DNA from: Montifringilla adamsi
Lineage: Eukaryota > Chordata > Aves > Passeriformes > Passeridae
NCBI GenBank assembly: GCA_017590115.1
Contig: JAGGNK010003335.1
Coordinates: 620,001 to 684,000, forward strand
DNA: 64,000 nt
Direction of reading: 5' to 3'
The first letter of the stretch is position 1. Each line of letters opens with the position of its first letter. The translations under genes and the position numbers were made by a program. This document shows positions 12,720 to 24,042 of this stretch, one piece after another. Under the pieces are notes generated by a model that did no database searches, was not told the origin of the DNA, and saw nothing but the letters and a program-made list of their open reading frames with translations.

Positions 12720-13060
12720 ACTAATCCTACCTCCTGGAGGCACTTAGCAACTAATCTGGATTACCTGTTTCTACTGTTCCATGGCAAAGGAACATCATTG
12801 TTTCAAGTCCCGTGGGCTCCCTCCGAGGCAGTGGCCCATGGGAACACCTCCTTGTCTTCCTAATTTGATTTAGGTTTCTCCTTTGCCAAGACCCCTCAAG
12901 TCTCAGGTGGATTTAAGTGAGCCATTGCATGGGCTCCAAACACACTCTCTAGCTGGGGACATTATCCTGCTGCAGCAAACACTCAGACCTGGGCTTTTGC
13001 AGCAGAAGGATTATCACTATTTAGCAGTGGATTGTTAACAGATGCCTAAGGAAATACAGA
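12720..13060. promoter_or_regulatory. Candidate noncoding regulatory islet
   Basis: Moderately AT-rich sequence with GGATTA (near 12758), TAATTTGATTTA (near 12860) and GGATTATCAC (near 13008) cores, consistent with homeodomain or GATA-type binding. There is no coding signal. The boundaries are approximate and the inference is weak. Confidence 0.22.
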
Positions 13061-13317
13061 CAGCACAATGCTGACCCACAGCATGGAGCTAGAAACACCT
13101 TCCTGGCCTGATGTAAGCAGGAGTCTCCTACTTCAGAGCATCTCTTGTCAGGTTTCAACCAGCCCATGTCACTGCAGGTCAGAACATTCAGACAAACAAA
13201 GTCCAGCTGACTGCCCCAGCCCCTGGAGCAAGCCTTTGGCTCCAGTCACCTCAGAAACAACCAGCTGGAGTTAGGACTTCCAGAGCTTTGTGAGCCAAAT
13301 GGGCCCAAGCTGGTGCA

Positions 13318-13325
13318 TATAAAAG
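13318..13325 (+). promoter_or_regulatory. Isolated TATA-box-like octamer
   Basis: TATAAAAG is preceded by GCA and followed by GC-rich sequence, the usual context of a TATA box, so initiation would be expected near 13350. No downstream exon with a credible start codon and donor site is seen, so this may be a chance match or an enhancer or lncRNA promoter. Confidence 0.2.
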
Positions 13326-14390
13326 CCCCAGGGTCTGCCAGTCTTGGAGCTATTTTCCCAGCCCTCCTCCAGATCCGTGCCTGTGACTGTCATTTGCGAG
13401 GTGGGATGTGCAGCCCTGCCCACAGCGCTCCAGGCGAGGTCACGGTGACACCCCCCGCCTGCCTAACGCCTCTGTGAGACTCCTGACATCCTTCACTGCA
13501 GTCTCTCCCTGGAAGTCTCTTATTTTTAGTCACCTTTCTGGTCATTGCTAGGCTCTTAAGCAGAGGTCCTCATTGGGTTGTCGCAAAATAACCCAATTCC
13601 TGGGAGGTGTCACCAGTTTGGGAGCTCTCAGTGCTCAGGCTGGGCTCTGCCTCTGTTTGTGGCACGTTCTGCCCTGTACTGTGCTGAGCTCAGCTGTGTG
13701 ATCCAGGCCCACGGTGCCTCTCTCTCTGATCAGCCTGGACACCCCACTGAACCTGACCCTGACAAGTTCTGAGCGAATTACCAGGACATGGTCTCACTCC
13801 AGACACCTCCCTGCGCTCCCTCACGTGGATCCTCTTGGTGCCCACGAGCCTTTTCACAGATGCCACTGAGCTTCATGTGGGAGGATTATTCCCGGGAAAT
13901 CTCATTTCTCACTTCCACTCACACATCCTGGTGGCCCCTTCTAAGGACAGCAAAAGCCCCAGCCCAAGAGCCTTCCCAAAGAGCTCAGATGAGTGAGGCA
14001 GCTCTTTCAGCCCAATTGAGTTGGGCCAGTGTGGAAATTCATTCCCCAAACTGCTCTGGGGAAGGAGCAGCCTGGCTTGGTGGCAGGGTTGACCTGCTCC
14101 AGAAGGAAGGATGCTGGTGGCTGTACCTAAAGTCTTCAGCTTGTTCACTCACCCAGGAAAGACAAAGGCTTCAGCTTGTCCCCATCAGCAGCTTTGTGCT
14201 GGTCATGGTGCCAGGATGCTGTGGAGTCTTACAGAGGTGCCGGGAAAGCCAGTTCAGGTGGGCTTGTCGTGTTTGCAAGAGTTCAAAACTCATTGTCACA
14301 AAGGTTCTCCTCCTGCCTGCAGACCCACTCCTCCCTTCCCAGGCACCCTCCAGCCACCACTGCTTCATATGTGGCTTCAGAAATGGCAAT
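13326..14390. other. Noncoding interval, no recognised gene
   Basis: A 225-codon frame (13788-14465) passes through this stretch and the short tandem repeat after it. It has low-complexity composition, an overlapping antisense frame and no recognisable domain, so I do not call it a gene. Confidence 0.55.
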
Positions 14391-14451
14391 TTGCCTATCC
14401 TAGTGATCTCCTTGCCTATCCTAGCGATCTCCTTGCCTATCCTAGTGAGCC
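14391..14451 (+). repeat. Tandem repeat, 21-bp unit x 3
   Basis: Units at 14391-14411, 14412-14432 and 14433-14451 each contain TTGCCTATCCTAG. Units 1 and 2 differ at one position and the third is truncated. Because 21 is a multiple of three, the flanking frame stays open and encodes a repeated heptapeptide, but there is no other coding evidence. Confidence 0.9.
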
Positions 14452-15224
14452 AGCACCACCCATGATGGGAGCCTGGGTTGTTCCAACCCTTCCAGACACC
14501 ACCAAGATCCATCCAGCTGGTTTGGGCTCTGCCCTGGCTGCTCCTGCTTTAGTGCCTCCTGCAGTGGGGCAGGCAGTGAGCCTGGGTAGCTCACTAGCCA
14601 CAGCAATTATTTCTGCTCCACATGGGTGAATGAAATCTCTGGTGGAGGGGCAGGACCTCTCTGCAGATCTGGGTGTTCCTGGGATTTTTGTCACAGCAGC
14701 CCATGTAAGGAAATTTCATCCCTTTATTACTGCCTCCAAGGGGTTTCCAGTGGTGGCTGAAGGCATTGGCCTGGTATCTTTCCCTCTGAGCGGGGCAGGC
14801 AGCTCCTCCAGGCAACAGTTTCTTTCTCCTGGCCACCCTAGAGAAGAGATGACCTTCTTGAGAGGGAAGTGCTTGCTAAGCTTAAATTAGATTTTCTAAA
14901 TATCCTGTCCCTCACCCTGTGGCCCCAGAGCCACTTCTGCAGGCTGGCACTTGGGATGGCAGCCAGAGCAATGTCCCACAGCAGAGGGAAGACACATGAT
15001 CCTGCCTCCCACCACAGCTCATCCCACCCCAGCCTCACACAGCCCCAGCTCTGCATTGCTGCCTGGCCTGTGAATAAACAGGACAAAGCTGCCCAGGACA
15101 GTGTCCACCAACAGGAAAATCTGGCTCTTGTGGAGCAAAGCCCCAGCCTGTCTGCACGGTGAGGGAGGACCAGCCGGGCCCGCTGCCTCCCCTCCCCATC
15201 CAGCACCCAGGATTGCAGCCCCAG
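14452..15224. other. Noncoding interval, no recognised gene
   Basis: No supported gene or repeat. A small AT-rich patch at 14878-14905 precedes the candidate element cluster. Confidence 0.5.
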
Positions 15225-15870
15225 GCGGATTCTCTCCTTGCTGGATAACTTACACGTAGCTTCCCTGCTCCATATACTCAGCTGTTCCTCTGATATGGTG
15301 CCAGTCTCAACACATGGAATCCAGGCCTTCAAAATCTTCCATAAGCTCAGGCAACTTTACATTAGCACATTGTCGATGATTTCGAAGCCTACAGGCTCAG
15401 CCCGGCGAGCCTTCCACAAAATATCGAGCGAGGTGATGGTAGCTCTGCATGAAGCAGAATGAAACTGTGCACTCGTCCATCTTTCCAGCCACCACATTTC
15501 TCCTGGCGGAATAAAAGAGCTTGTTTAATGGCAGCATTAAATTCAGGGCCACCTCTTGTATTGCTGTGTCCCCAGGACCTGGAAGGAATGCTCTTTACAC
15601 AGCTTTCCATGTTATTTGTGAGGATATGGCTCCTAATTGTAGCTCTGCTATGTTAACATTTCCAGGAATTTTCATCAGGCCATTCAGCATCAACCCTTAG
15701 CTCCTGAGAGCTTCCCTTCCCTTATGAAACTTTTGCAATTTTTCTTGCAGGGTGAGTGAAAAAAACAGAGTGGAGAAGGGAGATATGACCATTCAAAGTC
15801 TTGAAGCAATTGGTCAATGAAGAAGTTTCTGCAATATTTTGCATTTTGTGACTATTCACCCCCAGGGACT
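15225..15870. promoter_or_regulatory. Candidate conserved noncoding element cluster
   Basis: About 650 bp of balanced, high-complexity, AT-leaning sequence stands out from the GC-rich flanks. It is rich in cores such as GGATAACTTACACG, ACATTAGCACATTG, CGATGATTTCGAAG and TTTAATGGCAGCATTAAATT. The mix of CpGs and AT-rich motifs without repeats is what ultraconserved-type elements look like. A 74-codon plus-strand frame (15238-15462) lies inside but lacks coding features that I can recognise. Conservation is inferred only. Confidence 0.45.
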
Positions 15871-17134
15871 AACTCCTCCTTTCTCTTCATCATGAAGTCA
15901 CATTTGTTCCCTTCAAGAGACCTTTCCACCCCAACCCTTTCTCAAACTCCAGCCCTACAGCTCACAAGCAAATCTGGAAAACCATTCCAGCTCTCCAGGA
16001 TATGCAGTTAATGGAGGAGAGCTGGAGAAAGACCTGGCCATAGGTCCAGTGGGGCAACAGATGTCCCCTCCTGTCCCTTCCCTGAGCTCCTGGTGAGCAG
16101 CTGGATGCTCAGTACCACGGCAGTCAGGCTCAGCTCAGACCCTGACCCACGGACAGAGTCACCGGTCACCAGACCACCAAAAATGTTCCTAAGGTCAGCT
16201 ACAGGCTGACCCACCTGGCACTTGGCAGCAGATGTGGCAGCTCTCAGCCTCCTGCTGTCCCTGCTCCTTTGTGCCACTGTTGGTGGATGTTTGCAGATGG
16301 CTCATCCCACCCTGTCCCTTCTCTCCTGCCTCTGTCCAGACATCAGCATTGCCTGTGCCATGCCCAGCATGCTCTGTGGGCCAGCCCTGAGCTTCCTGCT
16401 GCCTTTCCCCATCTCCCCCACAAAGCCCTTGGCCCAAAGCCCTCTGGGCTAGACGGATCCTCTGGAGATATTTGCCAGCACAGCCTGCCCAGGCTCACGG
16501 CTCTGCCTGGAGGCAGCTCTCCCAGGGGGAGGAGGAAGATGTTCATTCTCTCTTTCTTCATGTCGGCACCCACTGCCCTAATCCCTGGGTCATGCTGCAT
16601 CTGCCTCCCCTGAGCATCCCCAGGACATCCCTGGAGGTCCCCACTGTGTCCCAGAGGTCCCCACTGACAGCACCGCCAGCCCCCGAGGCCTGCATCCCAC
16701 CCACTGCAGCGCCATGGGGGAGGTCACCGTGCTTGATGGCTCTGCCAGGGGACAGCTGGCTTGTTCCTCTTCCAAACCCCTTCCCTGAAGCTGCCAGCCC
16801 AGCTGGGAATCCTAGCCCCATCCCTCATGCCAGGCAGGAGGGGAGGACAGGGATACCGTGGTGGGGAACCCCATCCTTGGCAGCACCGCGGAGCAGCAGG
16901 GGCCGAGGGCCGGCAGCAGGGGCTCAGATTTCAGCTTCTCTGCCCTTGGAAAGTCCATGCCAAGAGGACCTCGGAGCTGTTTGGACTCGTTTGCCTCTCC
17001 CCGCCTCTGCAGGAGGGTGTGGGTGAGATTCTGCTTGCCAAGAGAGCCCCATGGCTTGTCCTTCTTGGCTCTTTATGGTTCAGACCAGATCAGGTTTCTA
17101 AACTCTTCCCAAGCCGGTAACTTTGGGGTTTTTT

Positions 17135-17136
<2 letters not shown>
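15871..17136. other. Noncoding interval, no recognised gene
   Basis: GC-rich sequence with no supported gene, tandem array or mobile element. Open frames up to 184 codons overlap on both strands and are explained by composition. Confidence 0.55.

Positions 17137-17168
<32 letters not shown>
17137..17168 (-). repeat. Homopolymer T run (32 bp)
   Basis: An uninterrupted run of 32 T is preceded by another T6-CC tract. Read on the minus strand it is poly(A), so it could mark a retroposed 3' end. The minus-strand sequence before it, starting around 17169, resembles no recognised transcript, and no flanking direct repeat is obvious. Confidence 0.85.
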
Positions 17169-17172
<4 letters not shown>

Positions 17173-17609
17173 CACTGATTTTCTCCTTTCCCCACCCTCC
17201 CATCCTCCACCCTGCGATTTGTGGCCTGGCCTGAAGATGGTGAACGAGCAGCGGTGCTCCAGAGCGCTGCCAGGGCTGGGCCACCTCTGTGTCCACCCAG
17301 GTCCCCCTGAAAATGCTCCCTGAGGTGGAGGGGGCTCAGCATCCTCCTGCTGCAGCCCATCCCTTTGGTCTCCTGAGTGTTCTCACCTGGTCTCCCCCAA
17401 GAACACGACCCAGCAGGGGAGGGGGGCAGTGCTGTGACCCTCTCAGCCCCCCAGAAGATGTTTTCTGCTCCCTGCTGAGTGGCAGGCTGGCAGCAGCAGC
17501 CACCATGTGTCTCAGTCCCCCACTGCAAAAAGGGCTGGGAGCCCTTTCCCAGGATGCTGTGGGGATGAATACAGCAGATAGCATGAGGTTCCCAGAGCAG
17601 GTAACATCC
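17169..17609. other. Noncoding interval, no recognised gene
   Basis: GC-rich sequence without a supported gene or repeat. Confidence 0.5.
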
Positions 17610-17915
17610 CCCTAATTAAGATAAATACTAATTAAGTCTGGGACTTTCAGAGAAGCCCTGGGAGCAGACTCCAACTCCTGTTGAATTTCAATGGAAACGA
17701 GACACCTGACTCCAGAAAAACCCAGCCTCCGATATGAAGCTTAAATGGGCCCTTCTCTAACGTTGATATATTGCTGCTCTGTAACTTATGAGTGCCTTCC
17801 CGTATATCCGAGCACAACATCAATGTCCTGGAAATGCTAATAAGGAGCTTTAGGAGGGCAGCAGAGAACAGGCTCCAAGTCAGATGCCCACGATCACCCT
17901 GTGCTATTAAACATT
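17610..17915. promoter_or_regulatory. Candidate conserved noncoding element
   Basis: The islet opens with two TAATTAAG homeodomain cores (near 17613 and 17629). It continues through GAATTTCAATGG, GATATATTGCTGC, TCCGATATGAAGC and GCTAATAAGGAGC. It is AT-rich, complex and repeat-free, and flanked by GC-rich sequence. This is the texture of a developmental enhancer. Function is inferred. Confidence 0.45.
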
Positions 17916-17988
17916 GTGGACAAGCTTTGAGCAGAGCTTACCCGTATTGCACACGAGGCTCTGGCTGAGCCCCAGGTGCTTTGTGCAT

Positions 17989-18020
17989 CCCTCCTCCTCC
18001 TCCTCTTCCTCCTCCTTTCC
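17989..18020 (+). repeat. TCC microsatellite
   Basis: An imperfect (TCC)n array with a few TTC units. Its reverse complement encodes a run of glutamates in an open frame (17907-18152), which is a by-product of the microsatellite. Confidence 0.85.
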
Positions 18021-18734
18021 AGCTGTGGAGAGCTCGTGCTCTCTCAGTCCCAGTCCTGTGCTTTGTGGGAAGGCCTGGCTGGGGTGAGCGAGGTGAGGGG
18101 ACAGGGCACTGCTGGTAGCTGTGCCTGCTGGGAACAGCTTCCCAGAGAGCACCGAGGGACAGCAGCGAGGAGCAGACCCCCGGCATGCTCAGATGGATGG
18201 GGCTGCAGCCGATGGGGCTGCCCAGCCTGTGCTCATGGATCCTTCACCATGTCCAGTGGAAGTTGTGGGTCACCCCTGCCAGGACCATGCCATGAGGGCT
18301 GTGCTGGGTGGCCACAGCAGCAGGAGCCATGTGCAGAGCTGGGGAGACATAACACGGGTGTGGTGATGGGAAAAAAATGGAAAGCACTTGGGTTTTTCAG
18401 TGCCGGGATCAGGGACAGCGCTGAGCTCGGGCAGCAGAACCATTTGGGAGCTCCAGAGCGTGAGACCCCTCCGCGAGCCACCACGTGTCCAGCTGGCTCA
18501 GACCCAGCATTGTGACGGCCTGGACTTGGCCGGCCCATTGCCAGCCCAGAGGTCTGACAAACACAACCTCTCTGTCCTCCGGCCCCGCTCGCCAGCGCCT
18601 GTTTCGAATTAGCATTTCCCCTGCCCCCACCACCCGCCATTCGGGCAAATCCCTCAGCTGTCTGCCAGCGGTGCCGGGCCGGGGGAGACCAACCCTGGGA
18701 GCCCCGTTTGCTTCCCAAGGACTTTCCCAACTCC
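18021..18734. other. Noncoding interval, no recognised gene
   Basis: GC-rich sequence with many short overlapping frames on both strands and no supported gene or mobile element. Confidence 0.55.
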
Positions 18735-19085
18735 CCGGTACACTTTAGCAATTAGAGGGTTAAGTTTCCTCCCGGCCTCGCTGCATTAACTGGAAAGGAA
18801 TGAAGTGTCAGGCATGTTCTCACCACAGCAGGCTGTTGGAAAGCAACTCCCTTCTCCACGCACACACACCTCCCACTGCTGCGACCAAATTATTTTCTAT
18901 CCTCCAGAGACCCAGTATGCCAGACAAAATCTGCAGCATGACTCTGATTCATTGCAAAAGGATGCAGATGTAATATTCCCTTTTTTGCCGGGGCTTCTCG
19001 CACGCTAATTCACACGGCATCTCGGCGTTTCGAGTTTTACAGCTCTCCTGCTCTCTTTATTATTTTTTTTTCGGAGGGCTCTGAC
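18735..19085. promoter_or_regulatory. Candidate conserved noncoding element
   Basis: The stretch contains AGCAATTAGAGG, CTGCATTAACTGG, ACCAAATTATTTTC, TGATTCATTGC and ACGCTAATTCACACGG, with a T-rich tract near 19065. Homeodomain-type cores are dense, CpGs are interspersed and no repeats interrupt. It forms the first half of an almost continuous 780-bp block with the next element. The enhancer role is inferred. Confidence 0.45.
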
Positions 19086-19114
19086 GCCCCTCGCTGACCC
19101 TTGGCCCCGCGTCC

Positions 19115-19510
19115 TTTCTCCCAGCACCACCAAAATAAAGACACTAAGCCTCCCATCTCCAGCGTGCAAATAGGCAGCTCTCCCCAATGTGCTAATTAGC
19201 CGAGTGTTTGGAAGTAAATAGGTAAGATTGGTGGTAATTTCCTGGCTGAAGGGGTAATTATTTGTTTCAAACAGGCTGCAAAATAACCCCCGTAAGGTGA
19301 GATAGGAAACTAAATTCAAAAGAGGTTTCCTATTCCCACTAAGCAGGATTGAAAACTGGTTTGAAATTCCTTTTTTTATTTATAGTACATGGTATCCATG
19401 GAAACCTACAGAGGAGGTCATGGTAGCTAGGCCTCCGTTTCACCCTGCTCAGGGGATTACCGTTGCACAGTGGTACGCAGCCGTGTAAGAAAGTAGATTC
19501 ACAATTCCTC
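19115..19510. promoter_or_regulatory. Candidate conserved noncoding element
   Basis: This is the second half of the AT-rich block. It carries GCTAATTAGCC (a palindromic homeodomain site near 19191), GGTAATTTCC, GGGTAATTATTTG, a run of AAATAACC and GAAACTAAATTC motifs, and a near-palindromic ATCCATGGA around 19392. Repeats and coding frames are absent. The spacing of several TAATTA-type cores within 150 bp makes it one of the better enhancer candidates here. Evidence is motif and composition only. Confidence 0.48.
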
Positions 19511-19743
19511 GCAAACGGCCCCCCCCGCCAGCCCCCAGCCCCAGCCTTCCTGGAGGGCTGCAGGAGAGCTTTTGGGAGGCTCATAAATCTGCTCCGAGAT
19601 GGGAAAGTGATGGGAACTGTGCCTCCAGCGTCCCCCAGAAGCAGGAGGCTGCCGGGAGCAGGCCGGCTCCCCGCGGTACCCTGACGCGATGCGCTGCAGG
19701 ACTGAGCTGCTCGCGGCACGGCAGCGGGAGCAGCGGGATATCC

Positions 19744-19807
19744 GCACCTCCCCTTTCCTGGGCTCCCATCCCTGTGCACTTCCCCTTTCCTGGGCTCCCA
19801 TCCCTGC
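19744..19807 (+). repeat. Tandem duplication, 32-bp unit x 2
   Basis: Two adjacent 32-bp units (19744-19775 and 19776-19807) share CCCCTTTCCTGGGCTCCCAT, with differences only near the unit edges. It is a small, recent-looking duplication in GC-rich DNA. Confidence 0.85.
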
Positions 19808-20869
19808 TCCAAGCCCCGCGCGAAGGGGAGGAGCACCATGGCCAACTTTTCACTTGGCTGAACCAAGCGAGGGAAGCCCAAGCGTGGTCCAGATCCTGAA
19901 TTCCCATTTGCCAGCAGGGATGTTCAGGCAGGGCATCTTCTGCCTTCACCTTTCCCTGCTGTTCTCGGGAAAACCGCTGCTCTAGAGGGAGCGGGGAAAG
20001 CGTGGGCAGAGGGATGCCGCAGAAATGGCTGTGGTTTCTGGCCATGTCCTGGGGCCGTGGTGCTGGGCACTGCTCCCCTCATGATTCCAGGAGGGAAAAA
20101 AGGCTGCTCCTCACCTTCGGGAGCTGTTCGTACTCTCCCTTGTACGAACCTTTTGCTGCTGAGGACAAGAGCGGCTTCCACCTCCAGCCTGGCTGTGTGT
20201 GATTTAGCGGGCGAGCGCGATCATTACTTTTTATGCCGCGTGTAAACCCCGGTTCCAGCCCGTGGAGCGGCTGATGCTCCACCAACACCCGCGAGCAGCA
20301 GGAGCAGGAGCGCACAGCCAGCTCGCTCCCCCGTGCTGGCAGGGCCCCGGCGCTGGGATGTTCCCCGGGAAGGCAGAGGTGGAACGTGGAGCTGCTCCAC
20401 AACCATTTTCCACCCAGCCCAGCCTGCCATCCCCTCCAGCTCCCCGCGCTCTGCCCCAGCCGCGCGCAGAGCGACATTCCGCCTGTGACCTTCACTAATT
20501 CACTTTCCCTCTCCACGCCGCATTCCCTCAGCTCGCAGAAGGACTCGCTTTTTCACACAGCATAAAAATAGCCTGCGCAAGGCGTTGCCAGAGGAAGCTG
20601 CGGGGCCAGCAGCGCGCAGGCAGGCGGAGGGACTGGCTGTGCCACGCGGGTCCCGGCCCCGCTCTCGGCACTGCTCGCCCCGGCAGGGAGCTCCCAGACC
20701 GGCCTCCCACCACCCAGACACCCTTGGCCTCCTCAACACCCCAGCTTCTTCCTGCACCGCTGCCTTGCTCTGCGCTCGGTCTCAGATGTGGTGAAATTCA
20801 GACGGTGGAGGTCAGCAGCAGGGAAATGCTGCTGCATTAACCTTCCCCCTTAAACTGAATGTTTTTCCC
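19808..20869. other. CpG-rich noncoding interval, no recognised gene
   Basis: CpGs are frequent between about 20260 and 20710, giving several open frames on both strands. A small AT-richer islet at 20505-20600 contains CACTAATTCAC and GCATAAAAATAGCC, the latter TATA-like, and could be a minor regulatory site. No exon with convincing splice sites is seen. Confidence 0.45.
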
Positions 20870-21080
20870 CCTCAGCTGAGGAAATTGAAGGCTGAAAGCA
20901 TCAAATTTAGGTAAATTGCAAAGCAGATTTCTGAGGCTTTGTAAAGAAAAAAATGATCCAAAAAATAGTCTCCATGTCCTTTATGGAAATGACTCTGGTT
21001 TGAATATCTGTCAGTGGGAAATAGCACTGGAGCCATCACCGTCATGCAGAACTGAACTGTTAGTACCAAACCGACTTTAT
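20870..21080. promoter_or_regulatory. Candidate noncoding regulatory islet
   Basis: AT-rich, complex sequence includes GGTAAATTGCAAAG, GTAAAGAAAAAAATG and CCTTTATGGAAATG. It is flanked by GC-rich sequence and matches no repeat that I know. Regulatory function is inferred from composition alone. Confidence 0.32.
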
Positions 21081-22939
21081 GTTACCATAAAACACCTCCA
21101 GCTCCTCTTCTCTTCACAACCCCTTGATTCTTCCTCTGCCATCCCTCCAGCAGGCCTGTGCATGGCACCATGTGACCATGGCCACCCCCGGCCACTTGCT
21201 CAGGCTTTGAGCCAGGACTGTGGTGTTTTCCCGTTTCCCATCACCGTCCCTAATGTGCCTCCCAGCCACCCTCCTGTTCTTCAGGTCCTTTCCCAGGTCT
21301 GCCCTTTGCCTGGGAGCATCTCATCTTCTGGGCAGGGCTTCAGCTGGCAAGGGAGGAAGCCTCCACCTGTGAAGTAACCTCTGGACACACCTCTTGGCTG
21401 ATTTGAGGGGGTGAATTGCATCCTAGAAGTGTTCTTTTCTCTCCAGCACTGGCTGTAACTGCTGGAGACATCAAAAGGGAGGCAGAATGAGGCCAGCCCT
21501 GCTCCATCAAGTGACCAGCCAGTGCCATCACACGCCTCTGTGCTCCATGTCAGACTCATCTCCTCTCCCCTCCCTGCCACAGGGAGCCACACCACTCCCA
21601 GCTCAACACAGAACCTGCACCCAGCCCATATGTCTTCCCTCACATCAAGTCCATCCCCATGGCTTGTGGTTTTCTAGTGCTCACCACAATTTCGTGCCTA
21701 CCTTGACGCATGCTATGCTATCGCCAGTACAGCAAATCAATCTTGCCTCGGCCAACAAGCAGGAGAGAAGCAATGTTTTTCCTACTCCCCCAGCTCTCTT
21801 CTCCTCCCGATCTCCATCAGGCACTCAGCAAGTTCACAAGGGCAGCCCGCTCTCGGTTTCCTTGGTCACGCACAGCAGCTTGCCCTCCTAGAGTAATAAA
21901 AACAAATGGCACGTTGCTGGTTGTTGTCAGAGACATTGCTGGGCCCCTCCGTGGAGAGCAGATTTGGGGAGAAGGGAGCATTTGCATTTTTAGGTTCCTT
22001 CCTGGGCAGGTGGAGGAGAAGTTGCCAGTGGATGTGCTTGTCAGTGGATGTAATGCCAGAGTCAACTGAAAAAGGTGAGCAAAGACTGAAGAATGCAGGC
22101 TATGTCTGCTCACAGATGCCAGAGATGGGGAAATGATGCTGGGACTGATTATCTGGGAGCAAGCAAGACCAGAGGTGCCTGTGCCAGGTCCTGATGACTG
22201 CCAGAGGGGGACAAGCCCCCATTCTGTAATGCTGCACCTGGCACTGAACTGAGTCACCCTGGTGTGAGGACATCAGTTCTAGAAGATGAAGAACAGATTA
22301 AACAGATTAAACCTCCCTTGTGGCTGGAGTCAAGACTTGCCCTGCTTCCATTTGCAGCATATATGCATTTCCACCCAGTTCAGTGTCTTCTCCTTAGGTA
22401 CATGGAGAAACACATGGACACACACTCTTAACTGCATGGAAGGAGGCCCCAAACCCCCAGCAGAGCTTGGGAATTCAGGAGTTACTCAGGCCAGGACTGT
22501 GGTCTTCCTTTAGCCCACATGTAGCCCATAGTGATGAAGACCCTGTTAAGCTGTCCCCCTCCTCAGGAGCCCTGCACCACCCGCCCTGCAAGCTCTGCAT
22601 CCTATCCCACCTGGGATGAGCAGGCTGTGCCAGCCCATGCACCCTGGGCAGGCAGCAGTGAGCAGCTCCGTGCCTGAAGGACTTCACCATCTGCTTGCTG
22701 ATTCAGGCACCAGTCCCTGCTCCAGGACGTTCCAAAGACTCCAGGAGGGGAGGGCTCACAACACCTTTATCGTTGGCTTTGCATCTCCCTTTTTTCCTAT
22801 TTTTATTAGCTGGGAGACAGCCCATCCTTTTTATAGCTCTGAATTCGAGGGTGATCAGATGAAAGTGGAGAGGGGCTCCTGCACGGGTGGATGAGCAGCC
22901 ATAAGGTCAAGGCACCTGAAGGAGAAGTTTCCAGCTTTC
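21081..22939. other. Noncoding interval, no recognised gene
   Basis: No supported gene, RNA gene, tandem array or mobile element. Frames up to 153 codons overlap on both strands without recognisable domains. Confidence 0.55.
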
Positions 22940-23410
22940 ACAGCCCTAAAGATTGTCCCATAAAATTACTCATAAAATTAAAGTGGGGTTTGGGTTTCAA
23001 AGTCCTAAGAAACTTGAAGTAGTCATCAGTCAATTCTGGTATATGGGAAGCCTCAAAGCCCGGTTAGGGAAGCAGAGGTTAATGCTGAGCTGTAACATCT
23101 GCTGGGGACACGATGGACATGGCAGTGCCCAGCTCACCTCGGGGGTTGTGGCTCAGGCAGTGGGTGATAGGTTCTTCTCATTATCACACTATGGATCTGA
23201 ATTTCTTCACTCAAATTCTTCCAAATAAAATACAGAGCCACTTTCTCAGAGGCTTCCGCAGGATTTACGAGGACTGGGTCCTCTCCAGTTTTCTTTCTGT
23301 ATCAAAGTGATGATTTAATTAATTGATGATGTAATTTCAGTCTGGAAATGAAGCTATCTTGCCAATTTGTGAATTCGACCTTGGTACAGATTAACCATGG
23401 TGGCAGTTAG
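22940..23410. promoter_or_regulatory. Candidate noncoding regulatory islet(s)
   Basis: AT-rich sequence with a repeated CATAAAATTA (near 22958 and 22970) and, near 23309-23338, a dense homeodomain block containing TTTAATTAATTGATGATG. The middle part is more ordinary, so these may be two small elements. Conservation is not shown. Confidence 0.3.
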
Positions 23411-24006
23411 TGTTAGTTTAACAGTGTCCAGAACAGCTTTGCTGTGGTGATGCCTTCTCTGGACTTTGCTTTATAAAAATCTATCCAGAGCAGGGTAAAA
23501 GCAGAGTGGGAGGGACAGAGATTCAGGTGGCTCCAAGCATCTCGGAGAGGGGGAAGCCCCTGGCTGTAGCTGTCACTGTCATACCTATGGCAGCAAATGC
23601 CAGCTCTGAAGCAGGCAGGGGAGCTGATGTCTCTGAAAAACAGCCCGGGCAAAACTCAGGAATGTTCCACTCGGTGGCAGTGACAAGGTCACACAGCCTT
23701 GTGGGTGAGCACAGGGCGGAGGGAGAGGCTGCTGGGGGAAGCCCCGGGGCGGCAGAGCCAGCGCTGTCCTGTGCTGTCACTGCCAGGAAAAAGGAAGCAG
23801 CTCCAGGGACGTGACCTCCTGTGCTTCACGCGTGTCCCTGGTGCCAGAAAGTCCATGGAGCAGGGTTTGGAGCTGGTGTCTGTCTGCATGTGGAACGAGC
23901 CTCAGCACACACAGGCCCCACACATATCCTGTCACACCTGCCTGCAGCCTGCACAGGTCTGTGCACTGTCCCTGCCACAGGCACATTCAGTGTCACACAG
24001 CCTGTG

Positions 24007-24007
<1 letters not shown>
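23411..24007. other. Noncoding interval, no recognised gene
   Basis: No supported gene or repeat before the CA microsatellite. Confidence 0.5.

Positions 24008-24040
<33 letters not shown>
24008..24040 (+). repeat. CA dinucleotide microsatellite
   Basis: An uninterrupted (AC)n tract of 33 bp, followed by looser CA-rich sequence to about 24135. It encodes Thr-His repeats in several frames, none of them genes. Confidence 0.95.

Positions 24041-24042
<2 letters not shown>

Noticed and set aside
7049..15345. Shared 17-bp string TCCAGGCCTTCAAAATC at 7049 and 15324
   Set aside because: A single match of this length across 64 kb can arise by chance, and similarity does not extend into the flanks.
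17137..17168. Poly(A) tail of a minus-strand retrocopy
   Set aside because: The adjoining sequence on the minus strand is not recognisable and no target-site duplication is visible.
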